Source: Limisphaera sp. (GTDB lineage: Bacteria > Verrucomicrobiota > Verrucomicrobiia > Limisphaerales > Limisphaeraceae). Taken from it: 64,000 bases of DNA. How positions within the stretch are numbered: the first letter of the stretch is position 1; the number at the start of each line of letters is the position of its first letter. A program made the position numbers and the translations under genes. The stretch spans positions 170,581 to 234,580 of the forward strand of contig JANWVC010000025.1 in the NCBI GenBank assembly GCA_025057755.1, in the 5' to 3' direction. Below the pieces are notes generated by a model, which saw nothing but the letters and a program-made list of their open reading frames with translations, was not told the DNA's origin and ran no database searches. Shown here piece by piece: positions 18,983-28,561 of the stretch.

Positions 18983-20467
18983 TCAGTAGCGGTAGTGCTC
19001 GGGCTTATAAGGCCCTTCAATGGGAACGCCAATGTAGGCTGCCTGCTTCGGGGTTAACCGGGTCAGCTTCACACCAAGCCTATCCAGGTGAAGTCGGGCG
19101 ACCTCTTCATCAAGTTTTTTGGGAAGCCGGTAGACCCCGGGCTTGTATCGGTCGCGGTTTTCCCAAAGGTCCATCTGCGCCAGGCATTGATTGGTGAAAC
19201 TGTTGCTCATGACAAAACTGGGGTGACCTTCCGCACAGCCGAGATTCACCAAGCGTCCCTCTGCAAGAATATAGATACTTCGGCCATTTGGCAGGTCGTA
19301 CCGGTCTACCTGCGGTTTGATGTTGACCTTTCGCACGCCCGGTAGGGCATTGAGCCGGTCCACCTGAATCTCGTTGTCGAAGTGGCCGATGTTGCAGACA
19401 ATGGCCTGATCTTTCATTTGCAGCATGTGCTCGAGCGTGATGACATCGCAGTTGCCCGTGGCGGTGACGTAAATGTCAGCCACGCCCAGCGTCTCTTCCA
19501 CCGTGGTGACTTGGTATCCCTCCATAGCGGCTTGTAATGCGTTGATGGGATCAATCTCCGTAACAATCACACGCGCCCCAAAACCGCGCAAACTCTGTGC
19601 GCTGCCTTTACCGACGTCACCGTAGCCACAGACCACAGCGGTTTTCCCGGCGATCATTACGCCCAGGGCGCGTTTGAGCCCGTCTGCGAGTGATTCGCGG
19701 CAACCGTACAGGTTGTCGAACTTAGATTTCGTGACGGAGTCGTTGACATTGATAGCAGGCACCAGCAAACGGCCTTGTTGCATCATCTGGTACAAGCGAT
19801 GCACGCCCGTGGTGGTCTCTTCGCTCACGCCTTTCCATTCGTGGACGACCCGGGTGAACCATCCGGGCCGTTCTTTCGCACAACGCTTCAGCAAATTCTT
19901 GATCACCTGCTCTTCTCGCGAACCGGCTGGTTGATGCACCCAATCGTCGCCTTGCTCCATCTCGTAGCCTTTGTGAAGCAGCAGGGTAGCGTCGCCGCCA
20001 TCATCCACGACCAGTTGCGGGCCTTTCATATCCCGGTGAGTTAAGGCCCGCAGCGTGAAGTCCCAATAATCCTCCAGTGTCTCGCCCTTGTAGGCAAAGA
20101 CACTAATGCCGGCCCGCGCGATCGCCGCCGCCGCATGGTCTTGGGTGGAAAAGATATTGCAGCTGGCCCATCGCACCGTGGCCCCCAAGGCCACCAGCGT
20201 TTCGATCAAAACGGCCGTCTCTACGGTCATATGAAGCGACCCGGAGATGCGCACACCTTCCAGCGGCCTGCGCGGTCCGTATTTGGCGCGGATGGCCATC
20301 AAACCGGGCATTTCATGTTCGGCCACCTCGATCTCTTTGCGGCCCAATTCCGCCAGTGAGAGATCCTTGACCATGAAATCAGTGGCTTTTGGGGATCGGC
20401 CTGGACCGGCTGTGGGCCGGTTGCTCAGCTTCCTGCGCGATGCCGGAGTTCGAACCGTCGTGCTCAT
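18983..20467 (-). CDS. ahcY: Adenosylhomocysteinase (SAH hydrolase)
   Basis: Hydrolyses S-adenosylhomocysteine to adenosine and homocysteine, relieving product inhibition of methyltransferases. 494 aa from the ATG at 20467, with GGAAGGAA 8 bases upstream (a TTG at 20485 is rejected). [19 protein letters not shown], then DDGGDATLL, the NAD-binding [18 protein letters not shown] and the C-terminus PYKPEHYRY are all canonical; the last residues contribute to the cofactor site of the neighbouring subunit. It lies 22 bases downstream of metK on the same strand, forming a SAM-cycle operon. Confidence 0.97.
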   Translation of the reverse strand: MSTTVRTPASRRKLSNRPTAGPGRSPKATDFMVKDLSLAELGRKEIEVAEHEMPGLMAIRAKYGPRRPLEGVRISGSLHMTVETAVLIETLVALGATVRWASCNIFSTQDHAAAAIARAGISVFAYKGETLEDYWDFTLRALTHRDMKGPQLVVDDGGDATLLLHKGYEMEQGDDWVHQPAGSREEQVIKNLLKRCAKERPGWFTRVVHEWKGVSEETTTGVHRLYQMMQQGRLLVPAINVNDSVTKSKFDNLYGCRESLADGLKRALGVMIAGKTAVVCGYGDVGKGSAQSLRGFGARVIVTEIDPINALQAAMEGYQVTTVEETLGVADIYVTATGNCDVITLEHMLQMKDQAIVCNIGHFDNEIQVDRLNALPGVRKVNIKPQVDRYDLPNGRSIYILAEGRLVNLGCAEGHPSFVMSNSFTNQCLAQMDLWENRDRYKPGVYRLPKKLDEEVARLHLDRLGVKLTRLTPKQAAYIGVPIEGPYKPEHYRY

Positions 20468-20489
20468 GCTCAGATTTCCTTCCAAGGAT

Positions 20490-21686
20490 TTACGAAACCG
20501 CCCGTTTCAGTTCCTCGACCTTGTCCGTGCGTTCCCAGGTCAAATCCGGATCGTTCTTGCCGAAGTGCCCGTAGTTGGTCGTTTTCTTGTAAATGGGGCG
20601 ACGCAGGTCCAGTTGCCGGATGATTTCCGCAGGTTCGAAGCAGAACACTTTCAGCACCGCTTTCAAGATCCGGTCTTCGGGAACCACGCCCGTTCCGAAA
20701 GTGTCCAGGCTCACGCTGACTGGCTTGTGGTATCCTATGGCATAAGCGAGCTGAATCTCGCATCGCCGTGCCAGGCCGGCGGCCACGATATTCTTGGCCA
20801 CCCATCGGGCCATGTAAGCCGCACTGCGATCGACCTTTGTGGGATCCTTGCCGGAGAAGGCACCACCGCCATGACGTCCCATGCCACCGTAAGTGTCTAC
20901 AATGATTTTGCGTCCAGTTAACCCGGTGTCGCCTTCGGGGCCCCCGATGACAAACCGTCCGGTGGGATTGATGAGGTAGGTGGTTTTGGACGTCAATAAT
21001 TCGCGCGGCAGCACTTTCTGGATCACCTGACGAATGCAAAAATCTTCAACCTCCTCATGTTCCACGTCGGGCGCGTGTTGCGTGGAGATGACCACATTGG
21101 TGATCGCCACCGGCCGTCCTTTCTCATAAGCGACGGAAACTTGCGACTTGGCGTCTGGCCGCAGCCACGGGACCTTTCCGCTTTTGCGGATTCTTGTCAG
21201 CTCCCGTCCGAGGCGATGAGCGAACATGATGGGAGCCGGCATCAGTTCTTCCGTTTCGTCACATGCGTAGCCGAACATCATCCCTTGGTCTCCGGCTCCT
21301 TGTTTGGCCGTCTTTTTGCCTTTGACCCTTCGCGCGTCGACTCCCTGGGCGATGTCCGGGGCCTGCCCTGTGATCAGCAAATGCACAAAGACTCGGTCGG
21401 CGCTGAACAAAAGGTCCTCATGCGTATAACCGATATCCCGAATGGCCTGACGGGCTACGTGCACGAAGTCCACCACCTGGCTGGGATGAGCTGACCCGAT
21501 TTTTGGAATGGTGATTTCGCCGCCCACGATGAGGACATTCGACTTGGCATAGCACTCACAAGCAACCCGGCTCATCGGGTCTACTTCCAGGCAGGCGTCT
21601 AACACATAATCCGAAATAGTATCGCACACCTTGTCCGGATGACCTTCACCCACCGATTCCGAAGAGAAAATAAAATTGGTACTCAT
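20490..21686 (-). CDS. metK: S-adenosylmethionine synthetase
   Basis: Makes SAM from methionine and ATP. 398 aa. The N-terminal ATP-binding segment ([20 protein letters not shown]), the [15 protein letters not shown] hexapeptide region and [19 protein letters not shown] (methionine/phosphate-binding loop) are all intact. The ATG at 21686 is preceded by AGGAG at 3 bases. It is the first gene of the metK-ahcY unit, and its promoter region faces the ArsR-methyltransferase gene. Confidence 0.97.
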   Translation of the reverse strand: MSTNFIFSSESVGEGHPDKVCDTISDYVLDACLEVDPMSRVACECYAKSNVLIVGGEITIPKIGSAHPSQVVDFVHVARQAIRDIGYTHEDLLFSADRVFVHLLITGQAPDIAQGVDARRVKGKKTAKQGAGDQGMMFGYACDETEELMPAPIMFAHRLGRELTRIRKSGKVPWLRPDAKSQVSVAYEKGRPVAITNVVISTQHAPDVEHEEVEDFCIRQVIQKVLPRELLTSKTTYLINPTGRFVIGGPEGDTGLTGRKIIVDTYGGMGRHGGGAFSGKDPTKVDRSAAYMARWVAKNIVAAGLARRCEIQLAYAIGYHKPVSVSLDTFGTGVVPEDRILKAVLKVFCFEPAEIIRQLDLRRPIYKKTTNYGHFGKNDPDLTWERTDKVEELKRAVS

Positions 21687-21717
21687 GATCTCCTAGCCTG
21701 TCGAATCCGGCTTTTTA

Positions 21718-21745
21718 TTGACAAATCCGGATAACAAGATATGAA
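21718..21745 (+). promoter_or_regulatory. Candidate sigma-70 promoter for the ArsR-methyltransferase gene
   Basis: TTGACA at 21718-21723 is followed by a 16-base spacer and TATGAA at 21740-21745. The -10 overlaps the -10 proposed for the opposing metK promoter. The predicted 5' leader is about 165 bases. Seen by eye only. Confidence 0.4.
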
Positions 21746-21763
21746 AGCGCCAGGATCCGTCAA
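21736..21763 (-). promoter_or_regulatory. Candidate sigma-70 promoter for metK-ahcY
   Basis: On the reverse strand, TTGACG (21763-21758), a 16-base spacer and TATCTT (21741-21736). It interlocks with the forward promoter, so one bound regulator could control both directions. An 8-base palindrome ATCCGGAT sits at 21725-21732 between the elements. Confidence 0.38.
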
Positions 21764-21917
21764 TCGTCATTTGCAGGTCGCTTGGCATCTGATTCCAGGA
21801 AGCGGATACGTATGTAGGCCCATCAGCTCCGGGCTGCGTCTGCGCACCGGGAGCGAGGTGCTGGCGACCAAGGGGCGTGAGCCCGGAGTAGAGCCATGGG
21901 CGGAGCGGCGTGTTTGC

Positions 21918-22913
21918 ATGAGAGGAACTTTGCAAATCCTCAAGGCACTGGCTGATCCAACCCGGCTTCGACTGCTGTCGTTGGTACATCGGGAGGAGTT
22001 GTCGGTGCAAGAACTTCAAGAGATTACGCGTTTGGGCCAATCGCGCATTTCCACGCATTTGGGCCAGTTGTCTGCAGTGAACCTGGTTCGTGCCCGTCGA
22101 GAAGGCCGCCGGTCTTTTTATCGGGCGGTGCCCCAGACGGATGCCGAAACCGCCACACTGATCAAATCCGCCTTAACAGGCGCGGAAGAGCTGCCTCAAG
22201 CTGGAGACGACCGGGTTAACCTGGAGCGGATTCTACAAAGGCGTCGGGATCAGGCCCAGACCTCGTTCCATCACGTGGCTGGCCGGTTTGGCCGCGTTTA
22301 TGGACCGGGGCGTTCTTGGCAGGCTTTGGGACAGTTTTTGCTGCGTATTGTTCCGCCCCTTGTGGTTGCTGACCTGGGTTCAGGCGAAGGCTTGATTAGC
22401 GAACTGTTGGCGCGTCGTTGTCGCAAGGTGATTGCCGTGGACAATTCGAGACGGATGGTCGCATACGGCCAGGCTCGTGCCCGGCGCATGGGGCTGAAAA
22501 ATCTCGAGTTTCGGCTGGGTGACCTGCAAGATCCGCCTCTCGCAGAGGCCAGTGTGGACGTGGTACTACTCAGTCAGGCTTTGCATCACGCCGAGGATCC
22601 ACCGCGCGCGTTGCTCAATGGATGGAGGATTCTAAAGCCGGGCGGGCAACTGTGGATCCTTGACTTGTTGGCACACGGATTTGAACCGGCTCGCGAGTTA
22701 TATGGCGACCGCTGGTTGGGCTTCACCGAAGGCCAACTTCAACGCTGGCTGGAGGAGGCGGGCTTTCAACAGGTGGAAGTCTCCGTGGTGGCTCGCGAAG
22801 AGGTACCACCCCATTTCCAGACCGTCTTGGCTGGCGGGGTCAAGCCTGGTCCGTCTCGATCCCGTCAACGCTCGATCCGGCGCAGGGCCATCGGAGACGA
22901 CATGAACGCTTGA
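21918..22913 (+). CDS. ArsR-family regulator fused to a SAM-dependent methyltransferase domain
   Basis: 331 aa from the ATG at 21918. Residues ~1-75 are an ArsR winged helix (LKALADPTRLRLLSLVHREELSVQELQEI, recognition helix LGQSRISTHLGQL). Residues ~125-300 are a class I methyltransferase: motif I VVADLGSGEGLISELL, motif II VIAVDNSRRMV, then VDVVLLSQALHHAEDP. No metal-binding cysteine pair is present in the helix-turn-helix part. The gene is divergent from metK-ahcY. From memory, a SAM-binding ArsR-type regulator of SAM-cycle genes (SahR) is described in Proteobacteria; this looks like an equivalent. Sensing SAH/SAM is inference. Confidence 0.85.
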   Translation: MRGTLQILKALADPTRLRLLSLVHREELSVQELQEITRLGQSRISTHLGQLSAVNLVRARREGRRSFYRAVPQTDAETATLIKSALTGAEELPQAGDDRVNLERILQRRRDQAQTSFHHVAGRFGRVYGPGRSWQALGQFLLRIVPPLVVADLGSGEGLISELLARRCRKVIAVDNSRRMVAYGQARARRMGLKNLEFRLGDLQDPPLAEASVDVVLLSQALHHAEDPPRALLNGWRILKPGGQLWILDLLAHGFEPARELYGDRWLGFTEGQLQRWLEEAGFQQVEVSVVAREEVPPHFQTVLAGGVKPGPSRSRQRSIRRRAIGDDMNA

Positions 22914-23058
22914 GAGTGAATTTGACGTCTCACTGACTTACGAGAATTGTGGGAAAACCGCGTTGCGAGAGCACTCGTGAAAGAGGGCTATTCATTGGGA
23001 CTTGTGCGTACACCGTTGCAGAGAGTCCAAGGGTGGCACCCAAAAAGGCTTCTTGCGG

Positions 23059-23625
23059 ATGATTTCCGGGGCCTTGAGAATACCTTCCATGACAGGACGG
23101 GGGCCTCAATTGACGTCCGGCCAATCTACGGAATTGGCGCGAATCATTTCTGGTGGCCAGACCGGTGTGGATAGGGCCGCCCTTGAGGTCGCCATGACGA
23201 TGGGCATGCCGGTCGGCGGCTGGTGTCCTCGTGGCCGATGGGCCGAAGACGGTGTTATCCCAAATCGTTTCCCTTTGCAGGAAACTCCCTCAGAGGCTCC
23301 GGAACAGCGCACAGAATGGAATGTACGGGACTCGGATGGCACAGTGATTTTCAGCCTCGCACCGGCTTTGACCGGTGGCTCTGCTTACACGCGCCTCATG
23401 GCCCTGCGTTATTGCAAGCCCTGCCTCCACCTGGCCCGTGCACGGCGGAGCATCGAGGAAGCGGTGGCGGAGTTAACCCATTTCCTCCGACAGAATCGGA
23501 TTCGTGTCCTGAACGTTGCGGGCCCTCGCGCCAGTACCGAGCCCGAAGCGGCTTCTTATGCCGCTGCCGTACTTCGGAGGCTCTTGGAAAAGGATTTGGA
23601 ACGAAGCGCTGAAGCGGGTGATTGA
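23059..23625 (+). CDS. Putative molybdenum carrier / SLOG-type nucleotide-binding protein
   Basis: 188 aa from the ATG at 23059; the ATG at 23089 is equally possible, since the conserved part starts only at ELARIISGGQTGVDRAALEVA. That GGQTGVDRAA motif, followed by GMPVGGWCPRGRWAEDGVIP and PLQET, is typical of the 'putative molybdenum carrier' family, a lysine-decarboxylase-like (SLOG) Rossmann fold. The end (VLNVAGPRASTEPEAASYA) also fits. The family name rests on a structure, and the biological role is not established. The gene stands alone, 145 bases after the ArsR-methyltransferase gene. Confidence 0.78.
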   Translation: MISGALRIPSMTGRGPQLTSGQSTELARIISGGQTGVDRAALEVAMTMGMPVGGWCPRGRWAEDGVIPNRFPLQETPSEAPEQRTEWNVRDSDGTVIFSLAPALTGGSAYTRLMALRYCKPCLHLARARRSIEEAVAELTHFLRQNRIRVLNVAGPRASTEPEAASYAAAVLRRLLEKDLERSAEAGD

Positions 23626-23795
23626 GAAGTCGTGCTGCGCATACCTTTTCGTGCCTTTCCGAGCGGCGAACCATGAGAATTCGAGAAGCGGTCTCAAAAA
23701 GACCACCCGGCCATACAGCCCCGTGGGTCTATCAAGCGCTGCGCTATGGTCTTCGAGTCACGCCCGCTAGCGGCCTTGGCGTGAGGAGCCGGGGG

Positions 23796-24773
23796 TCACC
23801 AGGTCCACACGAGTCCGATGACCCCTAAAACAGCGGTAATGGTTCCCCAGAGCGAGCGGATTGTGGGACGATCGCCCTCTAACCACCAAGCCAAAGGGAT
23901 CACAGTTAGAGGAGTCAGGCTGGTCACGGCCAGCACCACCCCGGCGGGCAACTCGGATAAGGCTTCTTGATAAAAACTGACGCCTAGAATCAACCCGAAG
24001 ATGGCATTGCCCAAGACCCAGGGAATCGCTCGCCATTTTTGGAGCCGATTTAGTCGAGGCTCTGAAGCCGCAGTTCGCTGGGCCTTAGGAACGCGCGCGG
24101 CGAGCTGCCAGGCAACGAGCGCGATCCCGTAGCCTCCCAGAACACGCAAAAAAGCCGCAGTAGCGCCATCGGGGACCATGCCTTGGGCGGCGGCGGCCGC
24201 GAACGCTTGCCGATTCACCACGGCTCCCACTGCACCGGCGAGGGCGGAGGTGAGAGCCCAAGCAATCCCAACAGCCCGATGATCGCGCGCTCCGTTAGAT
24301 CCCCTTGGTGCAAGAGCGACTCCTACGCCCGTGAGTGCCAACAATCCGAAGAAAATCGCTTCAACCGTTAAACGAGTGTCTAACAAGGCCCACTCCAGCC
24401 CTGCTGCCAAGGGAGGCGTTACACACGCGACCAACAAGACAGTCAAGCGGGATCCCAACCGCGGCAAAGCCTGAAACATGGCGGTGTCGCCCAAACCGAT
24501 GCCCAGCAGGCCGCTCCATGCAAACCAGTGCCAGCTGGCGTTTGCGATAACCTCACCTCGCCAAGCCGCCCACGCACCCAGCACCACCAGAGCGATGGTC
24601 AGACGCCAAAAATTCGCCTCGGTCCCTCCTAACAGTCGTGAGGATCGCACTGCAAACACCGCCGATAACGCCCACAGAAACGTTGTGAGGCACGCAGCCG
24701 CCATGAGTGCATTCTGAGGCCGGGCGGGCCCCGACTCAATGGAGTTTGAGCCCGGTGCGGGCGAGGGGTGCAT
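23796..24773 (-). CDS. EamA/DMT-family transporter
   Basis: About 325 aa, with ~10 predicted membrane helices in two five-helix halves (e.g. MAAACLTTFLWALSAVFAV; GLLGIGLGDTAMFQ; LTVLLVACVTPPLAAGLEWALL; AIFFGLLALTGVGVALA; ITAVLGVIGLVWTW). This is the duplicated EamA layout of drug/metabolite exporters; the substrate is unknown. The frame stays open to 24872. The ATG at 24773 is chosen because AAGGAGGTG lies upstream, although 15 bases away is long; the ATG at 24830 is the alternative. It is divergent from the lipoprotein gene. Confidence 0.8.
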   Translation of the reverse strand: MHPSPAPGSNSIESGPARPQNALMAAACLTTFLWALSAVFAVRSSRLLGGTEANFWRLTIALVVLGAWAAWRGEVIANASWHWFAWSGLLGIGLGDTAMFQALPRLGSRLTVLLVACVTPPLAAGLEWALLDTRLTVEAIFFGLLALTGVGVALAPRGSNGARDHRAVGIAWALTSALAGAVGAVVNRQAFAAAAAQGMVPDGATAAFLRVLGGYGIALVAWQLAARVPKAQRTAASEPRLNRLQKWRAIPWVLGNAIFGLILGVSFYQEALSELPAGVVLAVTSLTPLTVIPLAWWLEGDRPTIRSLWGTITAVLGVIGLVWTW

Positions 24774-24848
24774 GCAGGACCGAGCCGGCACCTCCTTAAG
24801 GCTAAAGCTTGGATTGACATCAGCCGCCATGTCCCGTTTTGTGGGGTC

Positions 24849-25262
24849 ATGCAGGCCACAGAGAGCGAGCAATCGTTGAGCCGAGCGTGGGTTGGGTTGG
24901 TGTTGTTGATTCCAATGGTTTTGACTGGTTGTGCGCTATTACTCGTTGGGGGTGCAGCCGCGGCTGGGGCCGGCACGGTTGCGTACGTGCGAGGGGAGTT
25001 ACAGGCCACCTTAGACAGCCCTTATGAGAAGGTGTGGTCCGTTACCCGGCGGGCCCTTGCGGATCTTAACATGGTTATTACCGAACAGGAAAAAGATGGT
25101 TTGACCGGCCACATCACCGCCAGAGCCGCAGGGGATCGCAAGGTCACCCTGCGCCTCCGCAAAATCACCGGCACAGCTACGGAGGTTCGGATCCGGGTTG
25201 GCACCTGGGGAGATGAAACCGTTTCGCGTCAGATCTTGGAACAGATCGAGCGCCGGCTCTGA
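24849..25262 (+). CDS. DUF3568-type lipoprotein
   Basis: 137 aa from the ATG at 24849. A lipoprotein signal (RAWVGLVLLIPMVLTGC) has a lipobox ending at Cys ~27, followed by a Gly/Ala-rich hydrophobic stretch. The ~90-residue mature domain (GELQATLDSPYEKVWSVTRRAL ... ITEQEKDGLTGHITAR ... VRIRVGTWGDETVSRQILEQI) matches the DUF3568 pattern seen in small bacterial lipoproteins. Probably anchored in a membrane facing the periplasm; function unknown. Convergent with the E2 gene, 57 bases apart. Confidence 0.75.
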   Translation: MQATESEQSLSRAWVGLVLLIPMVLTGCALLLVGGAAAAGAGTVAYVRGELQATLDSPYEKVWSVTRRALADLNMVITEQEKDGLTGHITARAAGDRKVTLRLRKITGTATEVRIRVGTWGDETVSRQILEQIERRL

Positions 25263-25319
25263 GCCCTCGGCAGGTTGCCGATGGATACCCCTGATCCGGA
25301 ACTTACCGTGCAATACCGG

Positions 25320-26516
25320 TCAAAGCTTCTCTGGCTGTCCGAGCCATTCGGCGACGCGCGTCAGCAGACGTCCGGCGGCTCCTCCATCCAAGACCCGATG
25401 GTCAAAGCTCAGGGTCAAATTGGCCTCCCAAACCGGGACGAACTGTTGTCGACTATGGCTCCAGTGTGGTACCCGCCGGCCGGCTCCGACGCCAAGTACC
25501 AGGGTCTGTTCCGGCAAAGGAATCGGTGTGGCCCACGTCAGTCCAAAGGTCCCGAAATTGGTTACCGTCGCAATGCTGCCGCCGGAAGCCTCGGCTGGCA
25601 ATCGGCGCTGCCGCGCCAACTCCACCAGCTGTTCATATTGCGGCAGTAACTCTGCCAATCGTCGTTGGTCCACTTGCCGCACGACAGGCACCAGCACTCC
25701 GTCCTCCACTTCAACCGCCCAACCGATGTCAATCGAACGTGGATGCACGATGCGGTTACCCACCAGCCGACCTGCCGGTGCGCTGTTTTCTGACAACGCC
25801 AGGGCCAGAGCGCGAATTGCGTAAAGGGTGGGACTTGCCTTCAAGCCGCTCCGTTTCCGGTGTGCGAGGATTGGATCGAGCCGCAACGGTAAACCCACCG
25901 TGGCCAACGGCCGCGTCCAGCTTCGGCGCATGGCGTCCGCCACGCTTACTCGCATGGGCGAAGCCGGCGTGATGCGGTGTTGCTCCAAACTGGCCAAAAA
26001 GCGCTCAAAATCTTGGATGGTCACCCGACCGCCCGCACCGCTACCGGCCACACCTGCTAGATCTGCCGCGTGTAATCCCAACTCGGCCATTCGGGCTTTC
26101 ATCCGGGGCGACATGTAACTGGCACCTGTGGCGTGAGCGGGAACTGGCAATCCGCGAACGGTGGGCTGTACTCGATCCGTGGCTGTTGGGGTGACAGGTT
26201 GAGCCGTGGGCGGCGCGGTGCACGGCGCAGGCCCGGCTTGCACGGGTTGTAAACCCGCTCGGGCGGCTTCCTCTGCCGTCACGTCCAGATAACCCAGGAC
26301 GGCTCCCACTGGATAACTTTCACCCGCCTTGGCGAGCAATCGCTGCACCACGCCGCGGCAGGGCGCCGTCACATTCATGGCCGCTTTGTTTGTCTCAACC
26401 TCAATGATGTCCTGGTCGGCTTCCACGCGGTCGCCCTCCCGGACCAGGAAGGTGACAATCATGGCCTCCGCAATGGACTCACCCAATTGGGGCATGATGA
26501 TGGGGATCTCCGGCAT
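25320..26516 (-). CDS. 2-oxoacid dehydrogenase E2 (lipoyl acyltransferase)
   Basis: 398 aa with one lipoyl domain at residues ~1-78 (lipoyl lysine in VETNKAAMNV), a Pro/Ala linker, a peripheral subunit-binding domain (SYMSPRMKARMAELGLH ... GAGGRVTIQDFERFL) and the acyltransferase core. The catalytic histidine motif is SFDHRVLDGG. This is the core of a pyruvate or branched-chain dehydrogenase complex. Third gene of an E1alpha-E1beta-E2 operon; it starts 9 bases after E1beta. The E3 (lipoamide dehydrogenase) gene is not in the window. Substrate cannot be fixed, so no symbol is given. Confidence 0.88.
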   Translation of the reverse strand: MPEIPIIMPQLGESIAEAMIVTFLVREGDRVEADQDIIEVETNKAAMNVTAPCRGVVQRLLAKAGESYPVGAVLGYLDVTAEEAARAGLQPVQAGPAPCTAPPTAQPVTPTATDRVQPTVRGLPVPAHATGASYMSPRMKARMAELGLHAADLAGVAGSGAGGRVTIQDFERFLASLEQHRITPASPMRVSVADAMRRSWTRPLATVGLPLRLDPILAHRKRSGLKASPTLYAIRALALALSENSAPAGRLVGNRIVHPRSIDIGWAVEVEDGVLVPVVRQVDQRRLAELLPQYEQLVELARQRRLPAEASGGSIATVTNFGTFGLTWATPIPLPEQTLVLGVGAGRRVPHWSHSRQQFVPVWEANLTLSFDHRVLDGGAAGRLLTRVAEWLGQPEKL

Positions 26517-26525
26517 GGCAAGCGC

Positions 26526-27491
26526 TCAAAGTTGCAAAAGCTGACGTGCGGCAACGGCAATGGTGCGCGCAGTGGGCCGATGGGCAGCCCATAAATTCGG
26601 ATGATAGGGAATCGGCGTGTCCTTGGCATTGAGCCGTTGCGGGGGAGCGTCCAATAAGGAGAGCCCTTCACTGACGACCCGGGCCACCACTTCCGCCGTG
26701 ACACCGCCCCACGGCCAGGCCTCGCCCACGCACAATAACCGTCCCGTGCGCGCAACCGAAGCCATGACTGTGTCTGTATCCAGGGGCTTGACCGATCGGA
26801 GGTCCACCACCTCAAGCTCCCAACCCTCCGCTTGCAATTCCTCCGCTGCTGCGAGTGCTTCGTGCACCATGGCGCTATAGGCCACGACTGTCAGATCCCG
26901 ACCCTCGCGCGCGATTCGTGCTTTGCCTAACGGAAGTGCCTCCGTCGGTAAAGAATCGGCCTTGAGATGGTAATATAAAAACTTGTGCTCGCAAAAGATC
27001 ACCGGGTCATCTAGTGCCACCGATTCCAACAGCAAGCTGTACGCATCCTCCACGGTGGCAGGTGTCACTACAACGAGGCCAGGAAAATGCGCATAAACGG
27101 CTTCTAGACTCTGACTGTGGAAAGGGCCACTGCCCGAAGTACCGCCGCTGGGAAGCCGGATCACGATGGGGCAGGGGACACCCGTGCGCCAATACAAGGT
27201 CGCCGCCTGGTTCACGATTTGGTTGAAAGCCACGCTGGAAAAATCCGCAAACTGCATCTCCACGATGGGCCGCAACCCTTCAATGGCCGCACCGACGGCA
27301 AAGCCCACGATCGCATCCTCGCTGATGGGTGCGTCGATCACGCGGCCGGGAAACTCCCGAGCAAGGTTTTTGGTTGCTTTAAACGCCCCGCCGAAAGCGC
27401 CTACATCTTGCCCGTAAATGAACACGCGAGGATCCTCAGCCAGAGCACGGGCTTGAGCGGCGCGAATGGCCTCTAAATAAGTAATACTCAT
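26526..27491 (-). CDS. 2-oxoacid dehydrogenase E1 beta subunit
   Basis: 321 aa from the ATG at 27491 (MSITYLEAIRAAQ). That ATG overlaps the E1alpha stop by 4 bases (ATGA), implying translational coupling. Transketolase pyrimidine-domain motifs are seen: VFIYGQDVGAFGGAF, DAPISEDAIVGFAVGAA, EMQFADFSSVAFNQIVNQAA. The C-terminal domain starts LTVVAYSAMVHEAL. With E1alpha it forms the thiamine-diphosphate-dependent decarboxylating heterotetramer. Confidence 0.93.
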   Translation of the reverse strand: MSITYLEAIRAAQARALAEDPRVFIYGQDVGAFGGAFKATKNLAREFPGRVIDAPISEDAIVGFAVGAAIEGLRPIVEMQFADFSSVAFNQIVNQAATLYWRTGVPCPIVIRLPSGGTSGSGPFHSQSLEAVYAHFPGLVVVTPATVEDAYSLLLESVALDDPVIFCEHKFLYYHLKADSLPTEALPLGKARIAREGRDLTVVAYSAMVHEALAAAEELQAEGWELEVVDLRSVKPLDTDTVMASVARTGRLLCVGEAWPWGGVTAEVVARVVSEGLSLLDAPPQRLNAKDTPIPYHPNLWAAHRPTARTIAVAARQLLQL

Positions 27492-28561
27492 ACCAAAGCA
27501 CCAGGTTTGGCTCCGGGGGCCAGGGATTCCCAGCCATGAGGTGCTTCCGCCATGTCGCGGCAGGACAAGGCGCACCAATCCTCCAGCAACGGGTCCGGCG
27601 CTGGCTCCTGCTGCACTCGTGCGGCAGTGCTTTCCACAGTTTGCTGAGCTTCAGATCGCCAACGGTGCAGTTCTTCAGTAGTGACATAACCTCTTTGGAG
27701 TAGTTGTTTCTCAGCCAAGGGCAGGCAATCGCGACCCAGGGGGAGCTCCCGTAGCCGAGGATCCATGTAGGCGCCATCGTCGTGTTCGCCATGCCCGGAC
27801 AGTCGGAGTAGTTGGGCCACCACTAGTTGAGGTCCGCCCCCGGCGCGGGCGCGGGACACGGCCTCATGCAGACAGGTTAGACAGGCCAGCAAATCGGTTC
27901 CGTCGACCCGATGCGCCTCTACGCCGTAGCCCGGCGCTTTATCGGCTAGATCCTTGCATGCAAACTGGCGGCTCGTGGGAGTGGAGTAGGCATACTGGTT
28001 GTTGGCTATGACAAGCACTAGGGGCAGCCGCTCCACTGCTGCCTGGTTGATGCCCTCGTGAAAGGCCCCGGTCGAAGTGCCGCCGTCCCCGAGGCTGGCC
28101 AATCCGACGACGCCTGTCTGACCTCGATAACGCCGTGCAAACAGGGCGCCGTTCACCACAGCAATCATCGCACCCAGATGGCTGATCATCGCCAGATAAC
28201 CGCGTCTGGGATCCCCCCGATGCACGTTGCCATCGCGGCCGCGCATGGGGCCCAATCGGGATCCCAAATAAGTGCGGAAAAGATCAATCAGCGGTTCTCC
28301 GAAGGCCAGACGACCGGCCGCGTCGCGGATCAGGGGTGCGTAAATGTCACCCGGGCGTAACGCCATCGCGCCAGCCACACTCAGCGCTTCCTGCCCGCGG
28401 CCGAGAAAAACGCCGCCGTGAATCTTGCCGGCGCGATACAGGCTGGCCAGCTTATCTTCCGCCAACCGGGCCAGCAGCATAAAGCGATAGGCCCGGCGGC
28501 AGAGCTCTTGAAACGACGCGTCTGCCAGCGCAGCCTGCGCACTGCCCGTTTCCCGTAGCAT
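27488..28561 (-). CDS. 2-oxoacid dehydrogenase E1 alpha subunit
   Basis: 357 aa. The thiamine diphosphate binding region is GLASLGDGGTSTGAFHEGINQAAVERLPLVLVIANNQYA, beginning GDG and ending NNQYA, typical of E1alpha (the terminal NN is the TPP motif). HGEHDDGAYMDP lies in the phosphorylation-loop region. GGVFLGRGQEALSV lies near the N-terminus. AGAGGTGG-type Shine-Dalgarno (AGAGGTGG) is better placed for an out-of-frame ATG at 28569 than for the chosen one. First gene of the operon; divergent from folE2. Confidence 0.92.
   Translation of the reverse strand: MLRETGSAQAALADASFQELCRRAYRFMLLARLAEDKLASLYRAGKIHGGVFLGRGQEALSVAGAMALRPGDIYAPLIRDAAGRLAFGEPLIDLFRTYLGSRLGPMRGRDGNVHRGDPRRGYLAMISHLGAMIAVVNGALFARRYRGQTGVVGLASLGDGGTSTGAFHEGINQAAVERLPLVLVIANNQYAYSTPTSRQFACKDLADKAPGYGVEAHRVDGTDLLACLTCLHEAVSRARAGGGPQLVVAQLLRLSGHGEHDDGAYMDPRLRELPLGRDCLPLAEKQLLQRGYVTTEELHRWRSEAQQTVESTAARVQQEPAPDPLLEDWCALSCRDMAEAPHGWESLAPGAKPGALV

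Noticed and set aside
21687..21917. SAM or SAH riboswitch upstream of metK
   Set aside because: I looked for the conserved cores of SAM/SAH riboswitch classes on the reverse strand and did not recognise any; a protein regulator is adjacent.
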